Positions 44,324-54,094 of a stretch of 64,000 bases of DNA are shown piece after piece. The stretch lies in NCBI RefSeq assembly GCF_002259705.1, contig NZ_MWWT01000008.1, positions 62,001 to 126,000 of the forward strand, written 5' to 3'. The translations under genes were made by a program, and so were the position numbers. The notes under the pieces are model-generated. The model did not search any database. It had not been told where the DNA came from and saw only the letters and a list, made by a program, of their open reading frames with translations. Origin of the DNA: Alloscardovia macacae (GTDB lineage Bacteria > Actinomycetota > Actinomycetes > Actinomycetales > Bifidobacteriaceae). Position 1 is the first letter of the stretch, and every line of letters starts with the position of its first letter.

Positions 44324-46663
44324 CTATATCAAGTTCTTCGGATGCACATGAAAATGCAGTTCTTCACTGCCCTTCGCCGCAGTGTGGCGCGCCTGGGCGT
44401 CACGTAATGAGCGCACGAGACGAGGAAGGTCCGCATGCTGGACTCGTATCACACACTGGACACGCTGATACATCCCCTCCATGTACTGCTGGCGCATAGT
44501 CTGCGGAATGGATTTCGGAACTGGTCCGAGCACAGACGGAAGCTCGCCATCTAGAGTCTGAATGGCAGGAAGCCCGCCAAAGTCTGCCTCTACCGCGCTG
44601 ACAGCCTGCAGCACGCTATTCTTCTCCCCCCAGACGAGGGCTGCACTGATCACCGGCGGGAGTCCCGTTTCTCTCGCATCAGAAAGCTCCTGCCGAGCCA
44701 GCACACGCGTATCCTGCAGAAGCAGGGACTGCGCCACGCTGCGTTCTGCCTCACCGAGAATGAGCACCTGCCCGCCCTCGCGTCGAGGCACGCACAGCGC
44801 GGCAGCTTCAGCCCAGCTCGTCAGCGTATCGATGCGCTGATCGAGCGCAGATCCGTACAAGCTCGTCCACGCGTCGATGATGGCCACTGTCTGGTAGCCG
44901 GCGTGCTGACTCGAGCCGTTCGCGCGTCCAGCCGCGTCTCCTCCAGCCGCGCGCACCACAGGCTCCGCGCCCGGCGTGGCGATGACCACCGCCGGCTTAT
45001 TCGGTATCCAGTCCACTACTCCCCTGCCCTGATGTGGCGTGGAGATGACGATGGGCACACCCTGGATCAGCCCTGCGAGCTCCTGCGCCGTCCCTTCCGT
45101 CCCCACGTGGAGCAGACGCATGGCAGAGCCGCCGCAGTGCCGGCAGGTCCACGTGGCGGACGAGGTAGGCGTGGCACACCACTGGCAGACGGCATGCTGT
45201 TCGCGCGTGCGCTGAAGTGCGCGCTGAGGTACGCCCTGCCCCGACGCTGCAGAACTCTCTTGAGCCGATGCCGCAGCCCCCGCCGGCATGAGCGGCCCCA
45301 AGCACCGCCTGCACGCCGCGAGCTTCCTGCACGTTCCACAGCACAGCACAGCAGACTGCGAGCGCGCCGGAATGCTCAGCAGCACAGGTCCGCGCTCCAC
45401 AGCAGAGCGCAGCGCACGCACAGCCGTGGACGGCACGCGAGCTCCGATGGCCGGATCTGCCAAACGTTCGAGTTCTTCCCGGTTCAGATGCCGCACCCAC
45501 GCACTGCGTTCAGCAGCTACTGCCGGAAGAGCATGAACTTCTATGGTCGTTTTTTCGTGCGCATCCATCTGCCACTGACTCATGCGGCTACGCACATATC
45601 CCGCATTCACTACGATTCCGCGGCTACGCTCTGCACGCAGCTTCAGCACGTCCCAGACGTTCGGGTAGGGGGTAAACCCGTCCCAGTTTTGATACACGTG
45701 ATCATGATACGAGACATACACAGCCCCCGGCCCCACAGGAGCATACATAGCAGCCCTCGTGCCGAGCACACAGCTCACTTTCCCCTGACTGACCGCATAG
45801 TATGCGCGATACCGGTCAGCTGCTGGCAGGGATGCGTTCAGAACCACGAAATCCCCCTGCCACTGCCCAGTGGCAGCATCACGGCTCAGCTCCCTGCATC
45901 CACTGCGGCGCAGCGCTTCGGCGAGCTGAGTCACATGGCGCATGTCTGGAAGAATAAAAACGGACGGCCGCTCCTGGTCGAGAGCCGCGCGCGCCAGCCA
46001 CGTGAGGTCATACTGCCACTGCACGAGTCCATCTGTAAAGCCGGCCAGCGTATCCCACACCACGTGCGCGCTGACTGTATGTATGGCGAGCGCACGATTC
46101 AGCTCACTCATGTTCGCATAGAGTGCAGTAAGCGTGTCGAGATGTGTGCTGTCTGCGTGGACGTGCGCTCTGTCCGAGTCTGCCAGTTCTCCCTCCACTT
46201 TCGCCACGCGCGGCGGTACCGCGAGACGCACGATGTTCGCGCTACTTCCGCCAAAGTACTGGGCTATGGCATCGATTTCGGCACGCATGTGCTCGCCCAC
46301 GAGGGGCACTGTGGTCAGTACGCGTTCGAGTGGGCGCAGAGAGGAACGCGGCGCACTGCTTTCGTCCGCGCGTTCCCAGATGATTCCGGACACGCGCTGA
46401 CCACCGAAGCGTGTGCGGATAAGAGCGCCCGGCTGCGCGAGCTTCGCCCACTTTTCGGGGACGATGTAGTCGAAAAGACGACCGAGATGCGGCGTCTGAA
46501 TATCCAGTACCACGCGCGCTATGGGCTGGTGTGCGGCCGGCGCGAGCTCAGCTGCCGCTTTCGCGTCCCGCGCCTTCGCCGCCGCAGAACGCGAGGATGC
46601 GCGCTTGCGCACAGCCAGCCCGTCGAGTGCTGGCTGCTGGGCGTGCGCGCTCTCCTCGTTCAT
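44324..46663 (-). CDS. priA: Helicase-defective primosomal protein PriA
   Basis: 779 residues. The N-terminal DNA-binding domain (about 45-150, VLDIQTPHLGRLFDYIVPE - FGGQRVSGII) is intact. The helicase core is degenerate: the Walker A GSGKT region reads FTDGLVQW and the DEEH box reads SYHDH. The Cys cluster is retained (CCGTCRKLAACRRC and CQWC - CRHC). This is the usual state of actinobacterial PriA, which probably works as a replication-restart scaffold without helicase activity. AGGAG sits five bases before the ATG, overlapping the metK stop codon region. Confidence 0.93.
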   Translation of the reverse strand: MNEESAHAQQPALDGLAVRKRASSRSAAAKARDAKAAAELAPAAHQPIARVVLDIQTPHLGRLFDYIVPEKWAKLAQPGALIRTRFGGQRVSGIIWERADESSAPRSSLRPLERVLTTVPLVGEHMRAEIDAIAQYFGGSSANIVRLAVPPRVAKVEGELADSDRAHVHADSTHLDTLTALYANMSELNRALAIHTVSAHVVWDTLAGFTDGLVQWQYDLTWLARAALDQERPSVFILPDMRHVTQLAEALRRSGCRELSRDAATGQWQGDFVVLNASLPAADRYRAYYAVSQGKVSCVLGTRAAMYAPVGPGAVYVSYHDHVYQNWDGFTPYPNVWDVLKLRAERSRGIVVNAGYVRSRMSQWQMDAHEKTTIEVHALPAVAAERSAWVRHLNREELERLADPAIGARVPSTAVRALRSAVERGPVLLSIPARSQSAVLCCGTCRKLAACRRCLGPLMPAGAAASAQESSAASGQGVPQRALQRTREQHAVCQWCATPTSSATWTCRHCGGSAMRLLHVGTEGTAQELAGLIQGVPIVISTPHQGRGVVDWIPNKPAVVIATPGAEPVVRAAGGDAAGRANGSSQHAGYQTVAIIDAWTSLYGSALDQRIDTLTSWAEAAALCVPRREGGQVLILGEAERSVAQSLLLQDTRVLARQELSDARETGLPPVISAALVWGEKNSVLQAVSAVEADFGGLPAIQTLDGELPSVLGPVPKSIPQTMRQQYMEGMYQRVQCVIRVQHADLPRLVRSLRDAQARHTAAKGSEELHFHVHPKNLI

Positions 46664-46671
46664 GCGTTCTC

Positions 46672-47898
46672 CTAGTTCATCTGCTCGACTACTGCCTTCA
46701 GCGCTTCGGCTCGCTCCGTGCTTTCCCAGCTGAACTCTGGGCGTCCGAAGTGTCCGTATGCTGCTGTCTTCGCGTACAGCGGTGCGAGCAGTCCCAATTC
46801 ATCGATAATCGCGGCTGGCCGCAGGTCGAAAACGCGCTTCACAGCGCGCTCTATCTTCGCGCGAGACGCGGTCTGAGTGCCGAAGGTATTCACATACACG
46901 GACACAGGATCTGCCACACCGATGGCGTACGCCACCTGAACTTCCACGCGGTGAGCTAGGCCTGCAGCCACGATGGTCTTCGCCACCCAGCGCGCTGCAT
47001 ACGCTGCTGAGCGGTCCACCTTACTCGGATCCTTACCAGAGAAGGCGCCACCACCGTGATGTCCGGCACCGCCGTAGGTATCCACGATGATCTTTCGCCC
47101 GGTCAGGCCTGCATCTGCAGCGGGACCACCGAGAACGAAGGAGCCCGTAGGGTTCACGAGAAGCGTGTAGTCTGCGTGGGTGATTTCTTCACCACAGACC
47201 TGTGCGAGGACAGGCTCCACCACATGCTGACGAATCTGCTGGCGTATCCACTCCTGCGTGACCTCAGGATCATGCTGAGTGGAGACCACCACTGTATCTA
47301 CATACAGTGGGCGCTCCTGCTCGTCGTACGCCACCGTCACCTGTGTTTTTCCATCCGGACGCAGGTGAGGCACGATACCCTGGTGGCGCACAGCTGCCAG
47401 ACGTGCAGCGAGCTTATGTGCGAGAACGATAGGCAGAGGCATAAGCTCAGCGGTCTCATCCGTCGCATAGCCGAACATGAGTCCCTGGTCTCCAGCGCCC
47501 TGCAGTTCATAGCGCTGCTCAGCACTGTTCACTTTCCCTGTGCCAGCTGCCTTCGCGCGCACTTCGGCGCTCACGCCCTGGTTTATCTCTGCAGACTGCT
47601 CGATGATGGACTCCATAATGCCCACCGTGTCCGCGTCGAGGCCGATGTGCGAGTCTGTGTAGCCGATGCGCGTGAGCACATTACGTGCCACCTTCGAGAC
47701 ATTCACATGGGCAGACGAGGAGACTTCGCCGAAGATGACGAACTGACCCGCTGTCGCGCAGGTCTCCACAGCCACATGCGAGTGTGGATCCGCAGCCATG
47801 TAGGCGTCGAGAATGGCGTCCGATATCTGGTCACAGACCTTATCCGGATGCCCTTCCGTCACGGATTCCGAGGTAAAAAGATGAATGTCCTGTGTCAT
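46672..47898 (-). CDS. metK: S-adenosylmethionine synthetase
   Basis: 408 residues from the start at 47898 ([27 protein letters not shown]). The signature [12 protein letters not shown] and the phosphate-binding [20 protein letters not shown] are intact. It makes S-adenosylmethionine from methionine and ATP. A longer reading from 47937 adds 13 unlikely residues; the ribosome site of the chosen start is distant (GGAGGAG about 11 bases upstream). A terminator-like hairpin lies between rpoZ and metK (47936-47981). Confidence 0.97.
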   Translation of the reverse strand: MTQDIHLFTSESVTEGHPDKVCDQISDAILDAYMAADPHSHVAVETCATAGQFVIFGEVSSSAHVNVSKVARNVLTRIGYTDSHIGLDADTVGIMESIIEQSAEINQGVSAEVRAKAAGTGKVNSAEQRYELQGAGDQGLMFGYATDETAELMPLPIVLAHKLAARLAAVRHQGIVPHLRPDGKTQVTVAYDEQERPLYVDTVVVSTQHDPEVTQEWIRQQIRQHVVEPVLAQVCGEEITHADYTLLVNPTGSFVLGGPAADAGLTGRKIIVDTYGGAGHHGGGAFSGKDPSKVDRSAAYAARWVAKTIVAAGLAHRVEVQVAYAIGVADPVSVYVNTFGTQTASRAKIERAVKRVFDLRPAAIIDELGLLAPLYAKTAAYGHFGRPEFSWESTERAEALKAVVEQMN

Positions 47899-47935
47899 GC
47901 TGTCCGCAGCTCCTCCTGGCGTCCTGTATGCGTGC

Positions 47936-47981
47936 AAAAATCCCGCGTCAGCCGCTCGTGTGGGGGCTAGTGCGCGGGATC
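47936..47981 (-). terminator. Hairpin with T-run between rpoZ and metK
   Basis: On the minus strand ATCCCGCG (47980-47973) pairs with CGCGGGAT (47947-47940), an inner AGCC/GGCT pair lies within the loop, and TTTTT follows at once. It can terminate the rpoZ transcript before metK, or act as an attenuator. No SAM riboswitch consensus was recognised around it. Confidence 0.75.
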
Positions 47982-48008
47982 GAAAAATTGACCTAAAATA
48001 AAGCGAGC

Positions 48009-48278
48009 TTACTCGTCGTCGCCTAACGTCGCTTCCAGCAGACCGTCGTTAATCTCACGGAAAGCGATGGACAGCGGCTTATCATGATTCTGGTACTCGA
48101 CGAGCGGACCCACATTCTGCAGCAGGCCTTCATTCAGCTGCGTAAAGTACGAGTTAATCTGGCGAGCGCGACGAGCTGCGAACATAGCCAGTGCATACTT
48201 CGAGTCTACGTGCTCAGTAAGCTCATCCAATGGAGGATTTACAAGTCCCTGTGGTTCAGGGTTAGTTCCCAGTGCCAT
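48009..48278 (-). CDS. rpoZ: RNA polymerase omega subunit
   Basis: 89 residues, normal size. The core [18 protein letters not shown] matches the conserved omega helix. GGGAG precedes the ATG by five bases. In mycobacteria rpoZ directly follows gmk; here gmk lies 15 kb away, although rpoZ-metK-priA-fmt-rsmB is kept. Confidence 0.93.
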   Translation of the reverse strand: MALGTNPEPQGLVNPPLDELTEHVDSKYALAMFAARRARQINSYFTQLNEGLLQNVGPLVEYQNHDKPLSIAFREINDGLLEATLGDDE

Positions 48279-48407
48279 TTTTCTCCCATACGAAACTACG
48301 TGTTCCTAGTCTTTTCTAGTTCTCTCTAGTGTACTCAGACCACCGTACTTCCCACTACGTGAACGCCACGCGGCATATTCCAGCCCTGCGCGCTAGTATA
48401 AGCAGGT

Positions 48408-50267
48408 ATGAAGATGAGATCCGCTACTATCATGAACGGCCGCATGTTTGCTGGTGCTCGCGCACTCTACCGTGCCGCCGGCGTCGAAGAAAAAGACTTC
48501 GGCAAGCCTATAATCGCCGTCGCGAACTCCTTCTCCGAGTTCGTTCCAGGACACGTTCACCTGAATAAGGTGGGGCGCATCGTCTCAGATGCCATTAAGC
48601 AGGCAGGCGGCATTCCGCGCGAGTTCAACACCATAGCTGTGGATGACGGCATAGCCATGGGCCACACAGGAATGCTCTACTCGCTGCCGAGCCGAGACAT
48701 CATAGCCGATGCTGTGGAATACTCCGTGAATGCACACTGCGCTGATGCTCTGATCTGCATCTCGAACTGCGATAAGATCAGCCCAGGTATGCTCATGGCA
48801 GCGCTACGACTGAACATTCCTACCATCTTCGTCTCCGGCGGCCCTATGGAGTCGGGTACCACTACCCTCTCGGACGGCACCACGAAGAGCACTGACCTCA
48901 TCGACGTCATGTATGCCTCGGCAGATGACACTGTCTCGGATGAGGACCTGCTCGCCTATGAGCGCACCGCCTGCCCGACGTGCGGCTCCTGCGCAGGTAT
49001 GTTCACCGCAAACTCCATGAACTGCCTGATGGAAGCTCTCGGCCTAGCCCTTCCTGGGAACGGCACCACACTGGCTGACCACGCCGCACGCACTGCCCTC
49101 TTCGAAAAGGCTGGCGCGAAGATAGTGGAACTGGCGAACCGCTACTACCATGAGGATGACGCCTCTGTGCTTCCACGCTCCATCGTGACGAAGCATGCGT
49201 TCGAGAACGCTATGACCATGGATGTGGCCATGGGTGGTTCCACGAATACTGTGCTGCACATCCTCGCTGCTGCACAGAGCGCCGATGTGGACTTTACTCT
49301 CGAAGACATCGAGCGCATCTCCCACACCGTGCCATGCATCTGTAAGGCGAGTCCATCGGGACCATGGGAGATCTCAGATGTTCACCGCGCTGGTGGTATC
49401 TCCCGCATCCTCGGCGAGCTGGACCGTGGTGGAAAGCTCCACCGTGACGTGCACTCTGTGGACTACCCTACTCTCGAAGCGAAGCTGAATGACTGGGATA
49501 TCCGACGAGACAGCGTGACCGACGAGGCACTCGACCTCTTTACTGCTGCTCCGGGTGGCGAGCGTACAGCAGAAGGCATGAGCCAGAACGCACGCTTCGA
49601 GACTCTGGACCGCGACTATATTAATGGTGCTGTCCATGACATCGACCACCCATCCGTGACCGAGGGAGGCCTGGCCGTTCTGCGTGGAAACATCGCTCCA
49701 GATGGCTGCGTAGTGAAGACTGCTGGCGTGGATCCATCCATCTGGACGTTTACCGGCGAAGCTCTCGTGGTGGAGTCTCAGGAGCAGGCTGTGGAAGTGA
49801 TTCTGAATGACACTCTGAAGCCTGGCCAGGCTCTGATCATCCGCTACGAAGGCCCGAAGGGCGGCCCTGGTATGCAGGAGATGCTCTACCCTACGTCCTT
49901 CGTAAAGGGTAAGGGCATCGGTAAGCAGGTGGCACTTCTGACTGATGGGCGCTACTCGGGTGGGTCGTCCGGGCTGTCCATAGGTCACATCGCCCCAGAA
50001 GCTGCTGCCGGCGGACCTATAGCTCTCGTGGAGAACGGGGACACCATCGTCATAGACATCCCGAACCGCACGATAAACGTGGATGTGCCAGACGAAGTTC
50101 TCGCTCAGCGCCGCGAAGCCATAGAAAACGGGTACGGCTACCGTCCACACCGCGACCGCCAGGTCTCGCTCGCTCTGAAAGCATACGCCGCCTTCGCTCG
50201 CTCTGCAGATAAGGGCGCCACGCGTGACCCAGAGCTAATTAATAAGCTCGCGCATCAGGCGGAGTAA
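48408..50267 (+). CDS. ilvD: Dihydroxy-acid dehydratase
   Basis: 619 residues, full length. Fe-S ligands lie in [15 protein letters not shown] and [19 protein letters not shown], and the C-terminal [23 protein letters not shown] is conserved. It makes the keto acids of valine, leucine and isoleucine. TAGTAT is eight bases before the ATG at 48408, so a short or absent leader is likely. A 21-bp perfect hairpin follows. Confidence 0.98.
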   Translation: MKMRSATIMNGRMFAGARALYRAAGVEEKDFGKPIIAVANSFSEFVPGHVHLNKVGRIVSDAIKQAGGIPREFNTIAVDDGIAMGHTGMLYSLPSRDIIADAVEYSVNAHCADALICISNCDKISPGMLMAALRLNIPTIFVSGGPMESGTTTLSDGTTKSTDLIDVMYASADDTVSDEDLLAYERTACPTCGSCAGMFTANSMNCLMEALGLALPGNGTTLADHAARTALFEKAGAKIVELANRYYHEDDASVLPRSIVTKHAFENAMTMDVAMGGSTNTVLHILAAAQSADVDFTLEDIERISHTVPCICKASPSGPWEISDVHRAGGISRILGELDRGGKLHRDVHSVDYPTLEAKLNDWDIRRDSVTDEALDLFTAAPGGERTAEGMSQNARFETLDRDYINGAVHDIDHPSVTEGGLAVLRGNIAPDGCVVKTAGVDPSIWTFTGEALVVESQEQAVEVILNDTLKPGQALIIRYEGPKGGPGMQEMLYPTSFVKGKGIGKQVALLTDGRYSGGSSGLSIGHIAPEAAAGGPIALVENGDTIVIDIPNRTINVDVPDEVLAQRREAIENGYGYRPHRDRQVSLALKAYAAFARSADKGATRDPELINKLAHQAE

Positions 50268-50281
50268 GCTGAGTCGATAGT

Positions 50282-50329
50282 AGTGGAGTGCAGGTTTTAA
50301 CTCGTCGCAGTTAAAACCTGCACTCCACT
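50282..50329. terminator. Terminator of ilvD with 21-bp perfect stem
   Basis: Two perfect 21-bp arms (50282-50302 and 50309-50329, starting AGTGGAGTGCAGG) flank a CGTCGC loop, followed by TTTA. It sits between ilvD and the convergent membrane gene. Confidence 0.9.
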
Positions 50330-50368
50330 TTATACTCGTCTATGCGTTCCTCTATCAAACCCGAAAAT

Positions 50369-50764
50369 CTATGCATTCTCTTTCTTCCGCATTGGCGAGA
50401 AAAGCCACAAGCAGAAGAGTACAAACACCGCGATATCCGATATGATATTTACTGCAGTCACTACATACATCAGATTCTCTACTCCTTGAAGGTTAAGGAG
50501 AGTAATCGATTGCATTACTGCTCGCGTCACGAGCTCCACATAGCACATAGCCACAAAGTATTTTCCTATAAAACGTAACGCTAAAAGGAAACTTCCGCAC
50601 ACCAGTATAAGTGCCGATAATGGAAGAATCCACGTATATGTACCTAAAAAGTACACTCCTTGATGTGTTCCATCATACTGAGTTAACCATAGCGAAAGCG
50701 CAGTAGAAACCGCTATATATGCTATGAGTAGCACCGCATTTTTAGCAGTCGAAGAGAATTTCAT
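50369..50764 (-). CDS. Four-helix membrane protein paired with a secreted protein
   Basis: 131 residues, four hydrophobic segments (about 8-26, 40-62, 66-86, 100-122), ending RKKENA. The start at 50764 has GGAGG seven bases upstream; two nearby upstream ATGs are less well placed. It starts 25 bp after the secreted-protein gene, in the same direction, so they form an operon. No family was recognised. A membrane partner or immunity protein for the secreted product is possible but only inferred. AT-rich codon use. Confidence 0.7.
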   Translation of the reverse strand: MKFSSTAKNAVLLIAYIAVSTALSLWLTQYDGTHQGVYFLGTYTWILPLSALILVCGSFLLALRFIGKYFVAMCYVELVTRAVMQSITLLNLQGVENLMYVVTAVNIISDIAVFVLFCLWLFSPMRKKENA

Positions 50765-50789
50765 TTTCATTCCTCCATTATTCACTGTG

Positions 50790-51422
50790 CTACTGTGCGC
50801 CGAACCATATATTCATATTACCCACAGAATTCATCTGGGAGTATGCTATTATGCCTCTTCCCTTTTTAGCAGCAGCGGTTGCATTCTGGATAAGAGAATT
50901 CAGCATGACTTTAGTAGCTACACCTACCCAGCCAGTAATGAAACCAGCCGGAGTTTTTCCGCTCTTAAGTGCATTAATAAACTTATCAGCTGCTTTGCTA
51001 TCCATCCACGTTTCAGTGACTCCATACCAGTGAGCTACTACTTTGTTCACTCCACGAGCTGGAGCAGCACGAAACGCACTATACCCAGAATTCATCGACG
51101 AATCTGGAGGAACATATACAGTCAAGTCTGCACCACTCACGCTAGCGTATTCTGTCTGACTATTAATAAGGTTCATAACCTCCAAATTCTTTTTAACTTG
51201 GTTAATAGACTCTTGTGTATACCCTCGAAGGATAGCTTCCTTATCATTCAGCATAAAACCTTCAGAAGTAGAGTAGGATATATATGAATCTAGTCCTCGT
51301 ATTTCTGCTGGAATTCCCGTATTCTCTGTCTCCAGAGCATAACTATGCGGCATAGAAAAAACAAACCCCAGAATAGCTAGAACGGCCATTACGGTATAAA
51401 TAAAGTGATGTCGTGTACGCAT
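50790..51422 (-). CDS. Secreted protein of unknown function
   Basis: 210 residues. A signal peptide (about 1-30: MRTRHHFIYTVMAVLAILGF, cleavage near SYALE) is followed by a moderately charged N-terminal half. The C-terminal half is Gly/Ala-rich and hydrophobic (AGFITGWVGVATKVMLNSLI) and ends in GRGIIAYSQMNSVGNMNIWFG. There are no Cys residues in the mature part and no sortase motif. It could be a secreted effector, adhesin or bacteriocin-like protein; there is no decisive evidence. A 9-bp palindrome (51447-51468) lies 25 bp upstream of the start. Confidence 0.7.
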   Translation of the reverse strand: MRTRHHFIYTVMAVLAILGFVFSMPHSYALETENTGIPAEIRGLDSYISYSTSEGFMLNDKEAILRGYTQESINQVKKNLEVMNLINSQTEYASVSGADLTVYVPPDSSMNSGYSAFRAAPARGVNKVVAHWYGVTETWMDSKAADKFINALKSGKTPAGFITGWVGVATKVMLNSLIQNATAAAKKGRGIIAYSQMNSVGNMNIWFGAQ

Positions 51423-51446
51423 CGTTGCCTACTTTCTTAGTGGTTC

Positions 51447-51468
51447 TAACTTTTCGTTTGAAAAGTTA
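51447..51468. promoter_or_regulatory. Palindrome upstream of the secreted-protein gene
   Basis: TAACTTTTC-GTTT-GAAAAGTTA, a perfect 9-bp inverted repeat 25 bp upstream of the minus-strand start at 51422. The adjacent plus-strand AT-rich segment would hold its promoter. It is operator-like, or part of a leader hairpin. Confidence 0.5.
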
Positions 51469-51615
51469 ACATATATTTTATATTCACCAAAGGTGCGACA
51501 CGCCAATCCTTATTTTCCGTATCTCTATTTATCATGCATGCTATAGTCTCACAACCGTCCGAATAATATACTCCATCCATGTGCTTGGACCTCCCATCCG
51601 AGTAGAATATTATCT

Positions 51616-51647
51616 AATCTTTTCCTTCAGTGGTGCGGGAAAAGATT
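51616..51647. promoter_or_regulatory. Second palindrome, upstream of the divergent membrane genes
   Basis: AATCTTTTCC and GGAAAAGATT form a perfect 10-bp inverted repeat with a 12-base spacer, about 45 bp upstream of the plus-strand start at 51691. Both palindromes in this intergenic region share CTTTTC/GAAAAG half-sites. The rest of 51423-51690 holds no recognisable gene. Confidence 0.45.
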
Positions 51648-51690
51648 CGTTATCGACGGCGCTACACACCACAGAAGAGACGGGTTTATC

Positions 51691-52593
51691 ATGAATCCTC
51701 ACACCGCGCATACGCGCATTCCCCTCCCGAGCAGGCAGGACTCGGCACAAGCCACCCCGAAGACACACTGGAGCGTACACACCCTCGCCATCACACTGTG
51801 CCCGGCAGCCTCACTCGTACTCCTTCTCTTCTCCTCGCATTCCGCCACTCTCTTCGCCAGCTACGGCGACCTCGACTGGGATAATCCTGCCCCTCTCCTC
51901 ACTGGCATCGTCGCGCCCGCATACCTTTTCCTTCTCACGCATAGACTGAACTCCGGCACCGTACGCTGGGCATCGGCCGGCCTGAGCGCGCTGACCATCC
52001 TCGGCACGCTCGCGTTTATCTTTTATGGAGACCTCGCGCTGAAGACCGTCGCCCTCGAACATGATCTCATGACGCCCGACAGCATCGCCCGGGATGACTA
52101 CCCTCTCGTCATCCTGCTTACGAGTCTCATGAGCATCGTCATCCTGTTCATCATTACTCTGAACGCCCGCCCGCAGCACGTTTCCAGATTCAGGTCTTCT
52201 GCAGTTCTTCCTGCGTCCGCGCTTCTGACTGTCTCGGGGCTCCTCGTCGCCGGCCGCGCACTGCTGACCGGCGAGCTCGTCTGGACTGCCTCGCTTGTCA
52301 GCCTCGCCATCTGCGGCTTCCTGCTTCCCGCTGCGCTCGCGTACGCTGGGGCGCGTTACGCTTCAGAAAGTACGCGCCTGTTCGTTCTGTTCCTTTCCTT
52401 CTGCCAATTCTTCCTCTCCCTCGTCATCATCTCCTCCAGCGATGCTCTCACCGGTACTCCACCAGATAATAGCTTCGCGAATTATCACACGGGACAGATT
52501 CTGAATGTCCAGATAGCCTTCTGCATGATGCTCCTGAGCATAGTCAGTCTTATGATGATAGGGAGAAATGAAAGAAGGCATTCTTATGACTAA
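51691..52593 (+). CDS. Multi-spanning membrane protein, SDALTGT family, short member
   Basis: 300 residues, about eight hydrophobic segments. It aligns with the C-terminal two thirds of the two longer paralogues: NPAPLLTGIVAPAYLFLLTHRL, a W/Y-GDL segment, and FLSLVIISSSDALTGTPP-NYHTGQILN near the end. The N-terminal block with ALIGFVFPLI seen in the others is missing, so it is a short or N-terminally truncated member. It overlaps the next gene by 8 bp. Codon use is GC-richer than in its paralogues, suggesting a different history. The start is uncertain; no strong ribosome site was found. Confidence 0.75.
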   Translation: MNPHTAHTRIPLPSRQDSAQATPKTHWSVHTLAITLCPAASLVLLLFSSHSATLFASYGDLDWDNPAPLLTGIVAPAYLFLLTHRLNSGTVRWASAGLSALTILGTLAFIFYGDLALKTVALEHDLMTPDSIARDDYPLVILLTSLMSIVILFIITLNARPQHVSRFRSSAVLPASALLTVSGLLVAGRALLTGELVWTASLVSLAICGFLLPAALAYAGARYASESTRLFVLFLSFCQFFLSLVIISSSDALTGTPPDNSFANYHTGQILNVQIAFCMMLLSIVSLMMIGRNERRHSYD

Positions 52594-53872
52594 TCATTCG
52601 TCGCGCCCAGCTGTCCTCATATGGAGCTTTCTCAGCATCGCATTCTTGACCGTGACGTGTCTCATCGTCTACTCGCAGGACACTATGCTAGCCCCACAAG
52701 CTCTCGGTACAGCAAGCGCACTCATAGGTTTTGTCTTCCCGCTCATCTTCCTCGGACTACTGGGCACCGCACACACCACTGTAACCAGCCGCGCCCTGAG
52801 AATCTCTGCTTATGCTATAGGGTTCTTTACAGCGGTACATCTCGGACTTGGTGACGTTTCCTTGTACACTGCAGACGATATATATCAGTTCCTTATAGCA
52901 TACACGGGTAGTCAGTATACTTTTGAGGTTACACTCCTATCTCTTCTCCTCATGATGTTCCTCACCCTCGCAGCACTGCTGAAGTGCCAGTGGAACCCCT
53001 CTGCTACACCAGATCAGAAAGCGCAGCGTGACACTATCATAGCCACAGTCATTCTTCTCCTCTTCGCTGGTATCCTCGTCACTATTCGAGGAGAAACCCG
53101 AGATGTATATACTCTCGACTGGCTAAATCCTGGACTTATCCTGTGCAGCATAGTAGCTCCCGCGTATCTCCTCTTCGTCTCCCACAGATTCACCGTAAGC
53201 TATACGCGCACATTCAGCGCCAAGCTCAGCGCGAGTACTGTAGTGGGAGGATTTGCCACCATTTTCTGGGGTGATGTTCTCATCTCACAGCTTGTGGGCC
53301 GTGGATATGTCTACTTCGACTACGTTATCTGGCACTTCTATCCTACACTCACATTTCTCTCAGCTGTCTGCTGCACCGTCAGTCTGATAGTTCTCCTCGG
53401 GAATGAGCTTCGCAGCGACATTCCCGTAAACGTAGCTCTCTACGAACGCTTTATGCTTTTCTTTAGTGCAGGAGTCTTCCCCTACTCACGTGCACTCACA
53501 AACATACCATATCGCTGGTCTGCATCCGTGGTCGTACTTATTCTCTGGGGCATCTTCATGCCACTAGTCATCCTCGAACTGGCACATAGAATTAAGGACA
53601 GAAAGTGGTATAAAGTCATTATCTTCTTAGGAAGCGCTCAGATGTTCTATTCTCTCGTCATTCTCGTGAACAGTGATGCCCTCACCTGCGCATACAGCGC
53701 ATTCTCTACTATGCCCACAGTCCATACGGGATTCCTACTGAACGCATCCACAGCTCTGCATATGGCAGTCGTCGCTGCTGTTCTCATGATTATGCTTCTG
53801 AAGGCTCTTATCAGGCAAGCTATCACAGAACAAGGCTACCTAGGCCGCATTGTCCGCATAGGAAAGAGATAA
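52586..53872 (+). CDS. Multi-spanning membrane protein, SDALTGT family, long member 1
   Basis: 428 residues, about 11-12 hydrophobic segments. Conserved blocks: SALIGFVFPLIFLGLLGTAHTT near the N-terminus, NPGLILCSIVAPAYLLFVSHRF in the middle, and YSLVILVNSDALTCAY - HTGFLLN near the C-terminus, where the family Gly of SDALTG is Cys. No transporter or enzyme signature was recognised. The start at 52586 has AAGAAGG seven bases upstream and overlaps the previous gene; ATG at 52568 is an alternative. Confidence 0.8.
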   Translation: MTNHSSRPAVLIWSFLSIAFLTVTCLIVYSQDTMLAPQALGTASALIGFVFPLIFLGLLGTAHTTVTSRALRISAYAIGFFTAVHLGLGDVSLYTADDIYQFLIAYTGSQYTFEVTLLSLLLMMFLTLAALLKCQWNPSATPDQKAQRDTIIATVILLLFAGILVTIRGETRDVYTLDWLNPGLILCSIVAPAYLLFVSHRFTVSYTRTFSAKLSASTVVGGFATIFWGDVLISQLVGRGYVYFDYVIWHFYPTLTFLSAVCCTVSLIVLLGNELRSDIPVNVALYERFMLFFSAGVFPYSRALTNIPYRWSASVVVLILWGIFMPLVILELAHRIKDRKWYKVIIFLGSAQMFYSLVILVNSDALTCAYSAFSTMPTVHTGFLLNASTALHMAVVAAVLMIMLLKALIRQAITEQGYLGRIVRIGKR

Positions 53873-54094
53873 AAGAGCCAAATTTTTTCACTAAACCACT
53901 TACTATATTACCCTGTCTGAAACACATGCCGCCTGTTTAGCATTCACAAGCGCACCGTTAAAGCCACTATGTTAATCTCCTCACTAAATTTGCATATTTT
54001 AAATTATCTGATAAACTTATGTTAATTTTATCAAAGTTGGTAAAATTATTATCTGAAGTAATGACGCTTTAGCGCCTATATCAAGGAGGCAAAG
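53873..54094. other. AT-rich gap with promoter-like sequences before the amidase gene
   Basis: This is the most AT-rich part of the region. GATAAA and TTTATC form an inverted repeat near 54009-54030, and TAAAATTATTATC offers -10-like hexamers. AAGGAGG (about 54083-54089) is the ribosome site of the gene at 54095. No gene is seen. Confidence 0.4.

Noticed and set aside
47899-48008. SAM riboswitch upstream of metK
   Set aside because: Only a terminator-like hairpin is present; no SAM-I, SAM-II or SAM-IV conserved blocks could be recognised.
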